In this document: piece after piece, positions 41,964 through 54,580 of the stretch
Layout: each line of letters starts with the position of its first letter
Numbering within the stretch: the first letter of the stretch is position 1
Assembly (NCBI GenBank): GCA_022316685.1
Contig: JAKJHU010000668.1
Span: 1 to 64,000, forward strand
DNA from: Progne subis subis
Lineage: Eukaryota; Chordata; Aves; Passeriformes; Hirundinidae
Direction: 5' to 3'
Length of the DNA: 64,000 bases
Notes under the pieces: generated by a model
What the model was told of the DNA's origin: nothing
The model's input: the letters and a program-made list of their open reading frames with translations, nothing else
Databases searched by the model: none
Made by a program: the position numbers and the translations under genes

Positions 41964-44900
41964 TTTTAGGTAAAGGACTGTATGCTCACACTGTGTGCTT
42001 GTGGATCCATTTTAAAATCCCCTGATGCACCGGCTAAGGAGAGTGCAAAACTGTCTTAGCAGTCTTATTATTAGAATGTTTTATTATATCAGCCTTAATG
42101 CTTTATCTTGGCTAGGAGGAATAGATGTTTTAAGGAGAAGATGTCTCAGAATGCATTTAAAAAGGCAAAGCAAGAAAGAAAATGCAATGTTCTTCTGTAA
42201 AAAGCTGAAGGCTCACCCTATCTGTTAATAAGAACTCGATTTAATAAATTAGCTTTCAGGAAGCAGCTTCCATTTTTTCTGGTAAAACATTAGTACATTT
42301 GGGGAAGGACGGATTCCTCATGAATTTGCTAATGATATTGCTTTCAGCCTTGAAATCCTCAGCTTGAACCCAGCCAAATTCAGTAGAGGTTAAAATCTGC
42401 TCCAGCCTAAATGGATCTTTGGCTCTCTGCAAATAAGGTTTGTCTGGGAGTGGCCCATAGGGTGCCAGGGAGGTACCACAGACACTTGGAATTCCGTTTC
42501 TTTCAAGGGTCACAAACACAGGAAGCTTGTCCTGGATATTAAAATGAAGATTCATTTACCGAAACATCTAAATCAACAGATTCCCTCAGCACTAAATCCA
42601 CACAAAAACATGGATTAGGGGACTGCAAATGCAAAATTCCTTTCTTAAGCAAGTTTTTGTGTTTGTTTGGTGGTTCTTTTTTTTTATTATTATTATTTTT
42701 TTAAATTCATATTGAGAGTCTTATAAAACTTGTCAGCTGTGACTGAGGCACTCCTAACTCGATCTATTCAAAGCCTCAGCTTCGAGCACCACAGAAAGAT
42801 TTAACAACTAGGTAAACGAGCATGGGAAAAACTGTGTCGGGGGAGGTTGGATGCTGAGTTTGTAGGTGTTGCAGAAGCAGGATGCAGGGAAGACAAAAAC
42901 AGAGCCTGTGAGAAATACTGCATGGACTACAGATATCACAGAGAGAGACAAACAAGGGTTGATGCAAAGAACGTGAATTATTGGAATATGTGCATGTCTT
43001 GAGCTGTGTACACAAATTATACAGCTGCAATTATCTGCTGGTCTTCATAATAGGAACTCTGTAGGTCAAATTTGGCCTAATGTGTTTTCAGTAAGCCACT
43101 GATTAAGCTCTAGCAATGTGCTCTGTTTCACATTCAAGCATTTCTATCTTTCTGGTCCACAGAAGTCCCATGATAGGTGATGAGTGATGTACCAATACAA
43201 CAGTCCCAATCTCCTGGGATCCTCTAGAGGAAGAAGAATTTACTGCAAAAAGGATTCTGATACTGTTTTTCAGTTCCAAGACTAGGAATCTTAAGGGACT
43301 CTGAGTCAGCAATTGTGCAAAACTGAGGGTCCATTTTCCTGATCCACATTTTCACTGGCCCCACACTTTCCCAAAGAGCAGCTCTTGGCATTGGGCACCA
43401 AGGGGTTTTCTGCTGCCACTTGTACGGTGAGCAAACCAGACTGCTCTGGAATTCTGCTGCCCAAGCAAAGTCCTAAGTTAGTTCAGGAGGAGCAGAAACA
43501 CAGCCAGTAGGACACCTCTCTCCTCTGGATACAGAGCCTGCCTTCCCAAACTAGTGCAGCTCCCCTGCAGGACAGCTGGTCTTATTTTTGTGCTCCAGCC
43601 CGGGTGTGCTAGATGTGCTCTTTTGAGGTACCCACAGTCATCTGCTTCTGCACTTCAGGATTTGCAGTAATTCCTGTTGCTCCTCATTAAAAACGCTACA
43701 TTTAAACCTGAATTGCATTGCTCCAGCTAATCCTGCTCTAATGCATTTACTCCACGCTTAATATCTCCCCTGCACTAATCCTGCTTTTTTCTAATGCATT
43801 ACAACTTCTTATTCCTCTCACTTATTTCACTCCCTCTGCATTTTGTATTGGGGTCTAGGCTGTGCCCAGTGTGGCCTACTGAATCTCTAGCCCACTCTTC
43901 AAATTTATAGTACATCTTGTCAATTCTTCTTCTTTGTGCTCACCACTTCCCTCAGTCAGGGCATGGACAGCCATCCATGATGTTCAGCTACATAGTGCTC
44001 TTAGTTTTTGCAGCTAATTGCTTTCTAAACAAATAAAACAGCTGGCTGGATGTTAAACAATTGATACAAAAGATGAGGCCAGAGCCCTCCTATCATACAT
44101 TTATGTAGGAAATTCTGTTCTTTGATGAAAACCTTTTGGGAAAGTTTTCAGTAGGTGTGGTAGAGCGAGGAGCAGCTCTTTATCAGTAGGTATCAGAGTT
44201 AATGTGCTCCAAGCACGGGGTGAGGGAATGCTGTGCTGACAGAGAAATCAGAGTTTGGGTGGTATGGAAAAGGCAAGAGGGATAATCTCTCGTGGCCACT
44301 GCAAATCTTACCACAAAACCCCCCCATCCTTCAAAAGCCAGACATCAACCTTATTTCCTTCCACCTAATTTCCACCAGTCTAAATTCATGCCCCATTTTA
44401 ATTTGGATATCATACTTCCCACTGATGAAGCACAATTAACATCACCTTGATTTCTGAATTTCACTTGTGACATGGCTACACCTTAACTAAATTCATCTGA
44501 CAGACATGAACTACAAGAGCAGAAAACCAAATTTTTGTCACAAGCACGTGTGGACATGTTCCATGCTTTGTTTGGGTTTTTTTACATTTACCTCTGAAGT
44601 AAGAAGCTAGCTTCATTTGCTTTTTTTCCTTGTATTTTCTATTTCCCTTTTGACATTTGATATATCAAAAGGGTTTTCACTTTGCTAGATGACCCCAACA
44701 GCAGCATGATAAGGCTGTAACCTGCTCTTCATCTCTTCCTCTGTGGGGAGTACACCATGATTTTTATAGCATTAAAAAAGAACTTGTCAAGGGCCTCCAA
44801 AATACAGAATGAAAACAGAGGGCTTGGTATTTCTAAGGCCAAAAATCCACAGGAAAAACACAGCTGAAAAAATCCTCTTAGGTATAAAAAAAAGGAGTAA

Positions 44901-46966
44901 AACACAAAGGGTTTTGTTGTTTTTTTTTTTTCCCACAGTGTTTTACAGTTCACCTGTGATTCGTGAGTGTGAAAATGTTTGGATCTGCCTTCTAGAAACT
45001 TCCCACAGGCCTTCAGAAATTGTGACCACATTTTCCAGTCTGCTCTGACTTCAGATCTTGTCCAAATATCTTCACTGCTTACTTCCCAAGTACAACTATA
45101 ATACTGCCTTTCAAATTACAGCACCTCTTTTTTTCTGGCAATAGATACAGGTCCTTGGAGAATGACTGTGCTTGGCAGACAAACCACAGCACTGCCAGGA
45201 AAGACAAATATTCTTCCATCACAATGTTGTCAAGCTGGTCTTCCCTCAGGAGAAATTTCCTAATATTAAGGGACGCCAATGTGATATCTGAAAGTTTTAG
45301 CGTTTTCCTGAAGAAGAACAACAAAAATAAAGGAAGTGGGAGACAATTTGCCTAACCATTAGTGTTTGTGGGTTGTGCAGCTTAGTGGTCTGGCCTCTGT
45401 GTTTAATTAATAATGTTGTAGAGCCTTTGATTGATACCTTCACACAGACACTCTTCAAAGCAGCACTTAAAGTGCTGCTATGGCAAGTCAAAGGCTATTT
45501 AAAGAGAAGCCAGATTTAAGCTCTAAAAGACATAGCTGATAAATAAGCAGGTCTCCCACACTTCAAGAACGTTAAGCTGCCACAAGCCTATGGACTAAAA
45601 TGCATCCTTCCACCAGAAAACACAGCAGTGGTGTTCAGTGCTTCCCTCTGCTGCTGTTGCATGTTGCTGTGGCCTTGTTGGAATCAGTGACTGAAATCCC
45701 TTTGGATACCAGGGATCCACCATCAGAAGGGAAAGTATACCGGTACATTGTTATAAACAGTTCTTACAGGAACTGTGACTCCCCTCTGAAATTTATACCT
45801 GGTCCTACACACACGTCCATTTTCCTTTTACTCTACAGACTGGTTCATTTGAAGGTAAAGGAAGCCAGATGTGCTATTATGAATTGAAGTTATATGTGGT
45901 GAACTGAGTATATATGGATTCTAAAGATCTAAAACCTCTCTTTTTCTTTTTTTTTCCCCCTCCTTTAACTTACAAGAGTACTTGAAGAAGTGCTTCCCAC
46001 CCAGCCTATGTTTTGTGGCAAAAGGCAGTTATGATTGAAAATGAAGAGGATTGGTAAGGCAGAACAAGCACAAATGGCAACTACCACAGTCACACCATCC
46101 TTTGCTCCACACACCAAATAATTTTATCTGCCCTCTGCCCCAGCTGTGCCCAAATTACTCAGCTTTCTCCAATAGCTCCATCAATAGGCAGAAAAAGGCA
46201 CCACAAAGAAAAGTTCTTCTCAGCACTTGCATCCTTCCTCTCCCTCTTCAAAATTTAGCTTAAACCTTTGGGGCTTCCTTCCTGGCAAAATATTCAGATA
46301 CACTGAAGTTTAAGCACAGTGTCACTGAGGGATTTCAGACATCCCCTAGGAAAAGAAGACAGTGCAGGAGAGGAACAGATAGTATCACTAAGTAGGTTCT
46401 GCAGAGGGGCTGTGGAGAGGAAAAGCAGCGCACCAGCCTAGGCTGTGGTACTGTACATGTGAGTTTAAACAGATAAACATCAAAGGGACCCATCTGGCCT
46501 TGAAGTGGAATCTGTTTAACAGAGACCTTGGGGTCTTGGCCGTGTTTATTATACTCATGTAAGCCTTGCCCAGTTACATTTTTTGTTCCCCATCTAGTGA
46601 CTAAGAGCTGCTGGAGGCAAAAGCAGATAGAAGAGCTGAGAGCTGCTTCTGCCATTGGCAAGGGAATTAATTTCAGCCTGAATATCATCCTGCTGATTAA
46701 CTGCCCCAGTAGGAAAATTGGAAAGGACTGTACTTAAACTAGATATAATGCTGCTCTCTGATATCTGGAGTCTCTTTCTCTCACATCCAAGGGAAAAAGA
46801 GGAGGTGACATGTCCTCTCTTCAAAATGCCTCTTTCTCATAAAAATGAAAAGTGAATAATCACATTCACAGGAGTTTTGTTCTTCACTCTCTCTTCAACT
46901 TAGGCAGTGATTTCCAAGCAGGTGAGGCATCTGAGAGCATTCAAAGGCAGAACCAATGATGGAACT

Positions 46967-47030
46967 GCACATCAGTACCAGGGGAGGGGTAATGAAAACT
47001 GGATTTTCCAATTTTCAGGTACTGATGTGC
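46967..47030. repeat. Inverted repeat able to form a 64-nt hairpin
   Basis: GCACATCAGTACC (46967-46979) and GGTACTGATGTGC (47018-47030) are exact reverse complements of 13 bp. Between them GAAAACTGG (46994-47002) and CCAATTTTC (47008-47016) pair with one mismatch around a 5-nt loop. The two stems would be separated by a 14-nt bulge on one side and one nucleotide on the other. This is visible by inspection; no folding was run. Confidence 0.8.
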
Positions 47031-48216
47031 TATGGGATCCTCAGTCTAGGGGCAGGAAGAAAGGAGAAGCACAATGGGTGTTGCTGTAAGGAGAAGCTTT
47101 ATGCCCATGTGGAGCTCAAGAGGTATTGAGACTAAGAATAGGTTTCAGCCTGTTCTCCCTCCCCCTCACTGGGAATTCTCCTTCCACCCACTCTCATCCT
47201 TGGTGATGGAAAGTGGGAGGTATTGGGAAGCACACAGCGGTTTTCTGATTAAATATTTTGGGGCCACCACAAAAAATGGTCAGGAAGTTGGACTGGTTTG
47301 GGGCAGAAACTGTGAGGGGGTTTTGATGACTAGGAGGGTCCCTTTTGATGTTTTCCCTAGGAACAGATGCAGGGTTTCCTTGGTAAAGAGGTGAAAAGAC
47401 TACAGGTTTTTGTGGGCGATGAAACTCTCTAACAATGGAGCGGTGGGAGGATGGGACAAATTACTCAGGCAAAGGAATACTTGTTCCTTTTGTACTCAGA
47501 GGTAGTTTATCCTTCATCTCTTCCCTTCAACAACCACAATTCCTATCCCTTGCTTGTCTCTAACCCTTAGGCAGAAAAAGCAGAAGGTGTATTATTTTCT
47601 TTTATTCAAATAAATTAAATGCCAAACTTGAAAAACATGGAGAGGAATGAGAGAGTTAGAAAGGTTGCAGCTCAAATTACCCTACGATAGTAAAACAAGT
47701 CTTTAAAAAGGTTAAAAGATTTAAAGGGTCAAAATTAAAAGTGTTGAAATCACCAGCTAAGCAGTGCAATTGAACTGAGGAACTTATTTTTTAAGTAGGA
47801 AAACCTGGGATTTCAGTTTTTCTTCCATCTTTCAGAATGAGAAACATCAGCAAAAGTTCACAAGATGGCAGAATTTATCTGTCATCAAACTCTTAATTAA
47901 GGGATTACCTAAACATTATTTTTTTGATATTCATACAGATTTAAAAACAAATGCATTTTCTTGCAGTTAAGCTCATTCAGGCAACTGACTTCATCCAACA
48001 GCCTTGGGCTGCTTTCTCTTTTTCCCCCTGGTTCCCAACGAGCAATTTAACTTCCCTGTCTTGCAAACCATTAAAACAGTGTTTCTCAGGGGAACAGGAT
48101 GGACAGCGATGTCTAAGGTCACCTACATGTAATAGAGCCTTCACCCACCCCCGTGCTCCCCAAGGTTGCCAGTGTCCCCATGCGGGCAGTGCCTCAAAAA
48201 ACAAACTTGGTACTCA

Positions 48217-48390
<174 letters not shown>

Positions 48391-49977
48391 TTAGTGGGAG
48401 TGACAAATCACAGACCAGGATGTTTTGTTTTGCGCCCGTCCTCCCCTGCAGCCTCCAGCTCACTGACTGACCAGGGTACACCTCCCACTCCCACCTTGCT
48501 GGCCACAGGGCTTTGCTCCTCTGCCTTGCAGGGCCTGCAGTCACTCTGACAGCGCTCTGGCAGTAAATTTTACTTAGATTCTCAAATTTGCTGCCCTCGC
48601 CTCGGCAGGGACTGACCCCTGAACAGGCTTGGGCAAAGCAGGAGGGGAGAGGGTCAGGAGGAACCTCACAGCCCTCGGGGCAAATATTGTCAGCCCTCAA
48701 GAATGAACTGCATCCTTTTCTGCCTCTGGAGGGGAAACGCTGCTGCGTGAAATGCTGTGGGGAGAGATGGGGAAAATTAAGAGGAGCCCACCTGAGAGTG
48801 ATGCGTGTGTCAAACTGAGCCCTCTTTGGGATTCCCTTTTCTGTGGCTGGGGAATAAGTAGGCTGAACATGGGTGATACGTGATTCACAGATCAGGCTGA
48901 CTAATGTTACAGGCTTTTAGTCATTCTGCCAGAATTGTACACATCCCTGCGAAACGCAGGCTGCAATTAAGCTTATCCAAACAAAGGCACTTCCTGTTAC
49001 AGTACAGCCTGATTTAGGACAAAAAAGCAGGCTTTTGGAGTCAGCACACAGGCTTCACCATCCCTCATCCGCGGGGCTTTTAGCCCCAGGGTGCAATAAA
49101 GGACGGCGGTGTTGCAGAAATGGAAGGGATCTCCTCCTAAGTAGGAGGGAAACTGCAGCATTAGGTAATCACTACACAAGTGCTGCGTGGCAAGCTGAGT
49201 GGGAGACAAGTGCATGAAAACTAGATGACAGCAAAAGGACACCAAGTCCCTGCAAGGTTAAACTACAAAGTTATTAAAAGTTCATGTTGAAGAAATAAGA
49301 TCTGAGATAAATACAAGTTAAAACACCCTAGGCATTCCTGTCGTATCTTAAAGGATATCCAGCACAACAGTCAGACAGGTCACTATTTTTAATTTCAGCT
49401 CCAAATTGCAACTGCCCTGTCCCTCTGTCCAGCTGAATTCGTGCATGACGCTTTCATATTATATAGCAATATAGCATGAGCAGGATTACAAAAAAATAAT
49501 TTGACTGCTGCCCATTTGAACATCTTCCATTCAGCTCCAGGTAATTAACAAATCACTAGAAGCCCGCAGATAAAAAGAAAAAAAAGCGATTGCCAGTTCA
49601 TCTGCATGTTTACATTAATGCAGTATTTTAATCGTCTGAGAAACTCCATCTGACAGCAGCAGGCACACGTTTGTGCTTTAAAATACTGCTGGCTTCCCTC
49701 AGACAATGCTTTCCCAATGCCTGCAGTATCCCCCAGTGCTCAGCACTAGGAATACCTAAAAAAAGAAGGAGTGTCATTCTGCAGTTATCTGATCCAGTAG
49801 TAAAGCTTTGGAACACGCCCACAGCAGAGGATTTGTCTGTCAGTGTCCCAGATGGAGACACAGCAGCACACCAAGGATTTCCCTTCCCCTGAACTCAGAA
49901 AACAACAGCAGACAATACCACGCTCCCAGCTCCACAAACAGTGAGTGCTTGCAACCAGGAGTCCAACCATGGGTTTG

Positions 49978-50769
49978 TGTGATCGGGATTTGTCACCGAG
50001 GCACACAAAGCAGTCACACGCAGACAAGATATCTTTGCAAAGCAGAGGTCCTTCCGATCCCAGCTCACTGCTGAGAGAGTGGAGAGAGGAGGAAGAGAGC
50101 CCCTTTGTTTATTCTTTACTTTTTATACATTTGTGGGTCTAGCAGAAGATTGGCTTTTGGGGTTTGCACCCCTCAGCCTCAGTGGCCAGACCAACTGTCA
50201 GTTACAATTGTTTTCAGGTTAGAAATATGCAAACAAAGGACAGAGAATGAAAAGCAAAGGATTTGTTTATGTTACATCTGTGGGAAAGGTAGAAAACGGT
50301 TCTAATATTGTACAGTAACTAAAAGATCTGACTCCATTATGAAATTCAAAAGGCTAATAAAAAAAACTCAGAAAAACCAGGGTAACAGGGATACACAAAG
50401 CAATCACACAGAGATGAGAGATCTCGCAGGGCAGAGAGTTCCTCTGAGCCAGCTTAAGGCTGAGCCAAGGCCAAGAGCTCCTCTGCCTGTTTATTTCTTA
50501 TTTTTTATACATTGGTGGGTCTGGCTGTGGATTGGCTTCTGGAGTTTCCACCCCTCAGCCAAATGGCCAAACCAGCTGTCAGTTACAATTGTTTTCAGGT
50601 TAGAAATATGCAAACAAAGGACAGAGAATGAAAAACAAAGGATTTGTTTATGTTACATGTGTGGGAAAAGCTAGAAAACGCCCCTAATATTGTACAGTAG
50701 CTAAAAAGTCTGACTCCATTTTATGAACAATGAAAAAGCTTTAAAAAACTCAGAAAAACCAGGGTGACA
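49978..50769 (-). mobile_element. Endogenous retrovirus solo LTR, copy 2, split by insertion of copy 1
   Basis: The body at 50391-50769 aligns along its whole length with copies 1 and 3, but lacks the first bases. These lie on the other side of copy 1, at 49978-49990, where TGTGATCGGGAT resembles the family start TGTCACCGAGAC. The reconstructed element is flanked by an exact 5-bp duplication, GTTTG, at 49973-49977 and 50770-50774, which confirms both outer ends. It is the most diverged of the three copies, as expected if it is older than the element inserted into it. The internal stretch 50775-51394 shows no retroviral features. Confidence 0.8.
49991..50387 (-). mobile_element. Endogenous retrovirus solo LTR, copy 1 (nested in copy 2)
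   Basis: A 397-bp unit with TG...CA ends, shared at high identity with 51395-51798 and at lower identity with 50391-50769. Read on the minus strand it starts TGTTACCCTGG and ends CTCGGTGACA. It carries a TATAAAA box (complement of 50121-50127) with an AATAAA polyadenylation signal just downstream (50108-50113), the order expected for U3-R-U5. GGGATT precedes it and GGGATA follows it, a 5-of-6 match that could be a target-site duplication. It sits inside the first dozen bases of copy 2. There is no internal retroviral region, primer-binding site or polypurine tract beside it, so it is a solo LTR. The family is not named. Confidence 0.85.
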
Positions 50770-51394
50770 GGTTTGAGCACAGGAAGGAGCTCCGCGATGG
50801 CCTGCGTGCTCCCTGAAGGGACTGGCGTGGTGCCCCTTCTCCTTCCACTGCAGCTGGGAACTGATACACAAATGACAGCCAAACAGACCCCCGTGATCCA
50901 TCTCCACACACACATTTGGAAAGCAGGACCAGCCGTTGTGAAACCTCTCAAACCAACCCCAAAAGCAATGCAAAACGACCCTGCTGATGGGGAGTCCCTG
51001 TGTTCCTCCCAGCTGCCCTGCACCTTTGTGCTGCCACGTGGCTCTGCCAACACGGCCCGAGGCCCAGCCCCACGCAGAGAGCTGGTGGGAGCTCTGCCTC
51101 ATGGAGCAACGCCCCTTGTCTGAAAGGACAAGGTAAAACCTGTGCAGAGAATGAAGAAAGATGAGAATGGGCTCTGAGGGGGAAGAACCTGCCCCAAATG
51201 GAGGATGGGAGCAGGGAATGCTGTGCCCGAGATGGACACGGCCTCACTAGTGCCAAGAGAACACCTTGAGGATGGAAACGAAAATTTCTCTTATGGCAAC
51301 CCAACCCAGTCACTAGTCTTCCTCACTCCCTGCTTCAACCAGGGGCTTTGCACAGTTGTGGGCAAGCTTTTTCCCTCCCACAAAGAGGACGACG

Positions 51395-51798
51395 TGTCAC
51401 CGAGACACACAAAGCAATTACGCATAGACAAGAGATCTTTGCAAGGCAGAGGTCCTTCCGATCCCAGCTCACTGCTCTGAGAGTGGAGAGAGGAGGAAGA
51501 CAAAGAGAGCCTCTTTGTTTATTCTTTACTTTTTATACATTTGTGGGTCTAGCAGAAGATTGGCTTTTTGGGGTTTGCACCCCTCAGCCTCAGTGGCCAG
51601 ACCCACTGTCAGTTACAATTGTTTTTAGGTTAGAAATATGCAAACAAAGGACAGAGAATGAAAAACAAAGGATTTGTTTATGTTACATCTTGTGGGAAAG
51701 GTAGAAAACTGCTCTAATATTGTACAGTAACTAAAAGATCTGACTCCATTATGAAATTCAAAAGGCTAAATAAAAAAGTCAGAAAAACCAGGGTAACA
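51395..51798 (-). mobile_element. Endogenous retrovirus solo LTR, copy 3
   Basis: A 404-bp copy of the same LTR in the same orientation, with the minus-strand TATA element at 51531-51537 and AATAAA at 51518-51523. GACGAC lies just before it (51388-51393, then one extra G) and GACAAC just after it (51799-51804), a possible degenerate target duplication. It is very similar to copy 1. The adjacent minus-strand sequence CGTCGTCCTCTTTG does not resemble a tRNA primer-binding site, so it is probably a separate solo LTR and not the 5' LTR of a provirus ending in copy 2. Confidence 0.85.
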
Positions 51799-52247
51799 GA
51801 CAACGTGCTCCTCATCCTGCCTCTGAGGCTGCCCTGCACGCTCAAACACACATGGGGTCACGACAGAGCGTTGCAGGCCCTAAAACCCCTTTTGGTAGCC
51901 ACAGATGGGATGGCACAAGGGGATGAGGAGAAGCCCTCTGGCCCATCCAACGTCTCCAGGTGCCTTTGGGAGCAGGAGGGCAGGGCAGGTGAGGTGGAAG
52001 GGCTGAGGCTGCTCCCGTGCCCAGCAGTGGAGCAGCAAACACTGTCCCTGGCCTCATTCCACTGGAACACCTGTGCTAATGACAGCGAAAGGAGCCCAGG
52101 AAAGAAAAGACTTGGGAAAACTCTGGAACTGTACAGGGGGCTGAGAGCTGGTCTGTGAGCCACAAAGAGTCAATTGATAAGATCCGTGTGTACCCCTGAG
52201 AGGAATTTCTACTGAGGCTGTTGACATGGAAACCAAAAAGGAAGAAA

Positions 52248-52610
52248 TAAACAAAAAACATCTACAACTAGAAAAAAAATTTTAAAGAAGTTTTATAAAT
52301 ACTAACTAAAAACAGTAGTAAAGTCTACTCTGTACCAATAAGCACAATAATAATTTATTGTAATCAAAAAAACACCTACAACTAGAAAAAATTTTTTAAA
52401 AAAAGTTTTATAAATAGTAACTAAAAACAGTAGTAAAGACTACTCTGTACCAATAAGCATCATAATAATTTATTGTAATCAAAAAACACCTACAACTAGA
52501 AAAAATATTTAAAAAAAAGTTTTATAAATAGTAACTAAAAACAGCAGTAAAGACTACTCTGTACCAATAAGCACAATAATAATTTATTGTAATCAATAAA
52601 TATAAACTAT
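52248..52610 (+). repeat. Three-copy 114-bp AT-rich tandem repeat
   Basis: The marker CTACAACTAG recurs at 52262, 52376 and 52490, an exact spacing of 114 bp. Each unit continues with 'ttttataaatagtaactaaaaacagtagtaaagactactctgtaccaataagca' (in parts) and ends with ACAATAATAATTTATTGT, or a close variant. That ending holds a 7-bp inverted repeat (ACAATAA/TTATTGT) with a 4-nt loop. Units differ by only a few substitutions and 1-2 bp indels. No protein or known repeat family was recognised. Confidence 0.93.
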
Positions 52611-54521
52611 TTTAAAAATATACATAAAAACAACATACCACCATAAAAAAACAAAAACCTTCTAAACTTTCACTACATCCCTCTATATGTCATAGCTGTC
52701 TAAACGACAACATGGAACAACTTATTTTTTTGGTTTTTAATTACTGTTTTAAAAAATATTTAGTGCTGCATGGAGCAGGCAATATATCAACAACTAACAC
52801 TTTCCATTTGGCTGGGTTTAGAAGCTCGTACCTTTTCTGTCTCTAAAGATGCCTGTGGGACTGCAGACACTTTTTGTTATTGTAATAAATGCTGCTTGTT
52901 GAACCATGCAGTTATGGGGGTAATGCTATGCCAAAGTATTGCACACACGTGCATGTATATACACCTATACATTGATATTTACATAGATACAGCTACAAGC
53001 TGTTTGAACAAATTCCTTACAGCGCTTCAGCTAAGATGGAAATATCCATAAAAGAAATGAAGTTCTATAAAAGCTTCTGAAATTAACATAAGATACAGAA
53101 TGTTGAGCAGAGGATAGATTTTACGATCCTCTGCACTTAAATTAATGATTTCAGGGTCTAAAATTGAAGGAAAAATACTGCTGAGATTAAACAGTGCAGC
53201 TGCTCCAGGACCATTTCAGAAAGCTACTCCTGCTCAGACTCAAGAAGAATTTGCAAAGTCTACTAAATAATTTGTGTCCCCTTTTCTTCCTACACTGTAA
53301 AACTAAAGAGCCTTTATGAGCAGAGCGTAACTCAGTAATGCCGTAGCATAACTGAGTTCCCCGGAATGTGGACTGCAGTCCCAGTTCTGATGCCACCTTG
53401 CCCATTGAGGGCAGAGATGTGACACAGCCACCCCCTGATTGAGGTTAGAAGTGACAGGACGCCCTCCCACCCTCAGCAGCCACAGAACGATGGATTTGGC
53501 TCTGCTAAATGGGCGCCTGCACTTCTGATTGCTCATTAGAAGCTTTGCTCTCACAGATGAGGTAGACCAGGGCCCGGCGTTTCAATCTCCCAAAGGACAC
53601 AGCAGTGCAAAGCATCCATCACGCCAACCCCTCTGAGAAGCTGATTTGGTACAATTTTAGAAGGAAAGATAGATAAATAGATAAATATTGGTATTTGTCT
53701 CTGAGAGAGTTCCCTGCTGCCAGGGAGGGAGGGAGCTGAGCACTACCTTTATGGGATTGAAAGGAGATAGCAACAGCATTGCCCCTTGAAACACTAATCC
53801 AAACCACAGCATCAAAGGAGAGGGAAATTTGGAGCTACAAGAAAGAAGAAACAGCATTTTTTTATTTGTCTCTTAGAAATAGGAACTATGGCCATGTGGC
53901 TGAGGCACATGAAGTATACTGCAGGCTGCAGAATTACAAAGCAGGAGCTTTCTCCATGGAAAATAGGGACATAAATGTTTTGCAGACCAAAGAAAAAATA
54001 CCAACAAAATATGACTGGAGGAAGAGGAAGGATAAAAGTCTTAGAAAATGGAACAGTCCCTGGAGCACACCTGTTCCGGGGCTGGCTGTAACCCCTGCTT
54101 GACTTTCTTTTGGGGTTTTTTGGTAGATATAGGACGTGAGCATGAGGTGCCCTAGCTGATAGATTAGCCAGCTCTAACACTGCCAGGAAGCAGCCTGTAC
54201 ATCATCTTACTCATAACAAAGAAACAAATATTAACTTACTCTTAGGGCTCTAAGATATATTACCAAAAGAGGATTACTGTATTATGCATGAAGCCTCTCT
54301 AATCCCATGTGTCTTCCAAAGAAGTTATAGGTTTGGTTTTGTTTATAGTTTTTAAACTGTAGCTAATGTCCTCTTGGACTCATAAAAGGAGCCTGAAAAC
54401 AGGAAATCCAAGGAAATTATTCCAGGGTGCCATAAGGCTTTTCTCCCGTCAGTGAGTAGACCAATTTTTGAGAAATGATCATCAGAATGATTCACTATGT
54501 CTTGAACCCAGCTCTCTAAAC

Positions 54522-54580
54522 TCCATCCATCCATCCATCCATCCATCCATCCATCCATCCATCCATCCATCCATCCATCT
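54522..54580 (+). repeat. (ATCC)n microsatellite
   Basis: About 14 uninterrupted ATCC units. On the minus strand they encode a GWMD-type periodic peptide in a 77-codon frame, which is an artefact of the repeat. Confidence 0.98.

Noticed and set aside
50775..51394. Spacer between LTR copies 2 and 3 as a proviral internal region
   Set aside because: No primer-binding site, polypurine tract, gag/pro/pol similarity or shared flanks; copy 2 has its own exact target duplication on this side.
51348..51704. Plus-strand frames over the LTRs (also 50105-50305 and 50339-50674) with a shared VTIVFRLEICKQRTENEK peptide
   Set aside because: The shared peptide comes from the repeated LTR sequence read on its non-transcribed strand; not retroviral protein.
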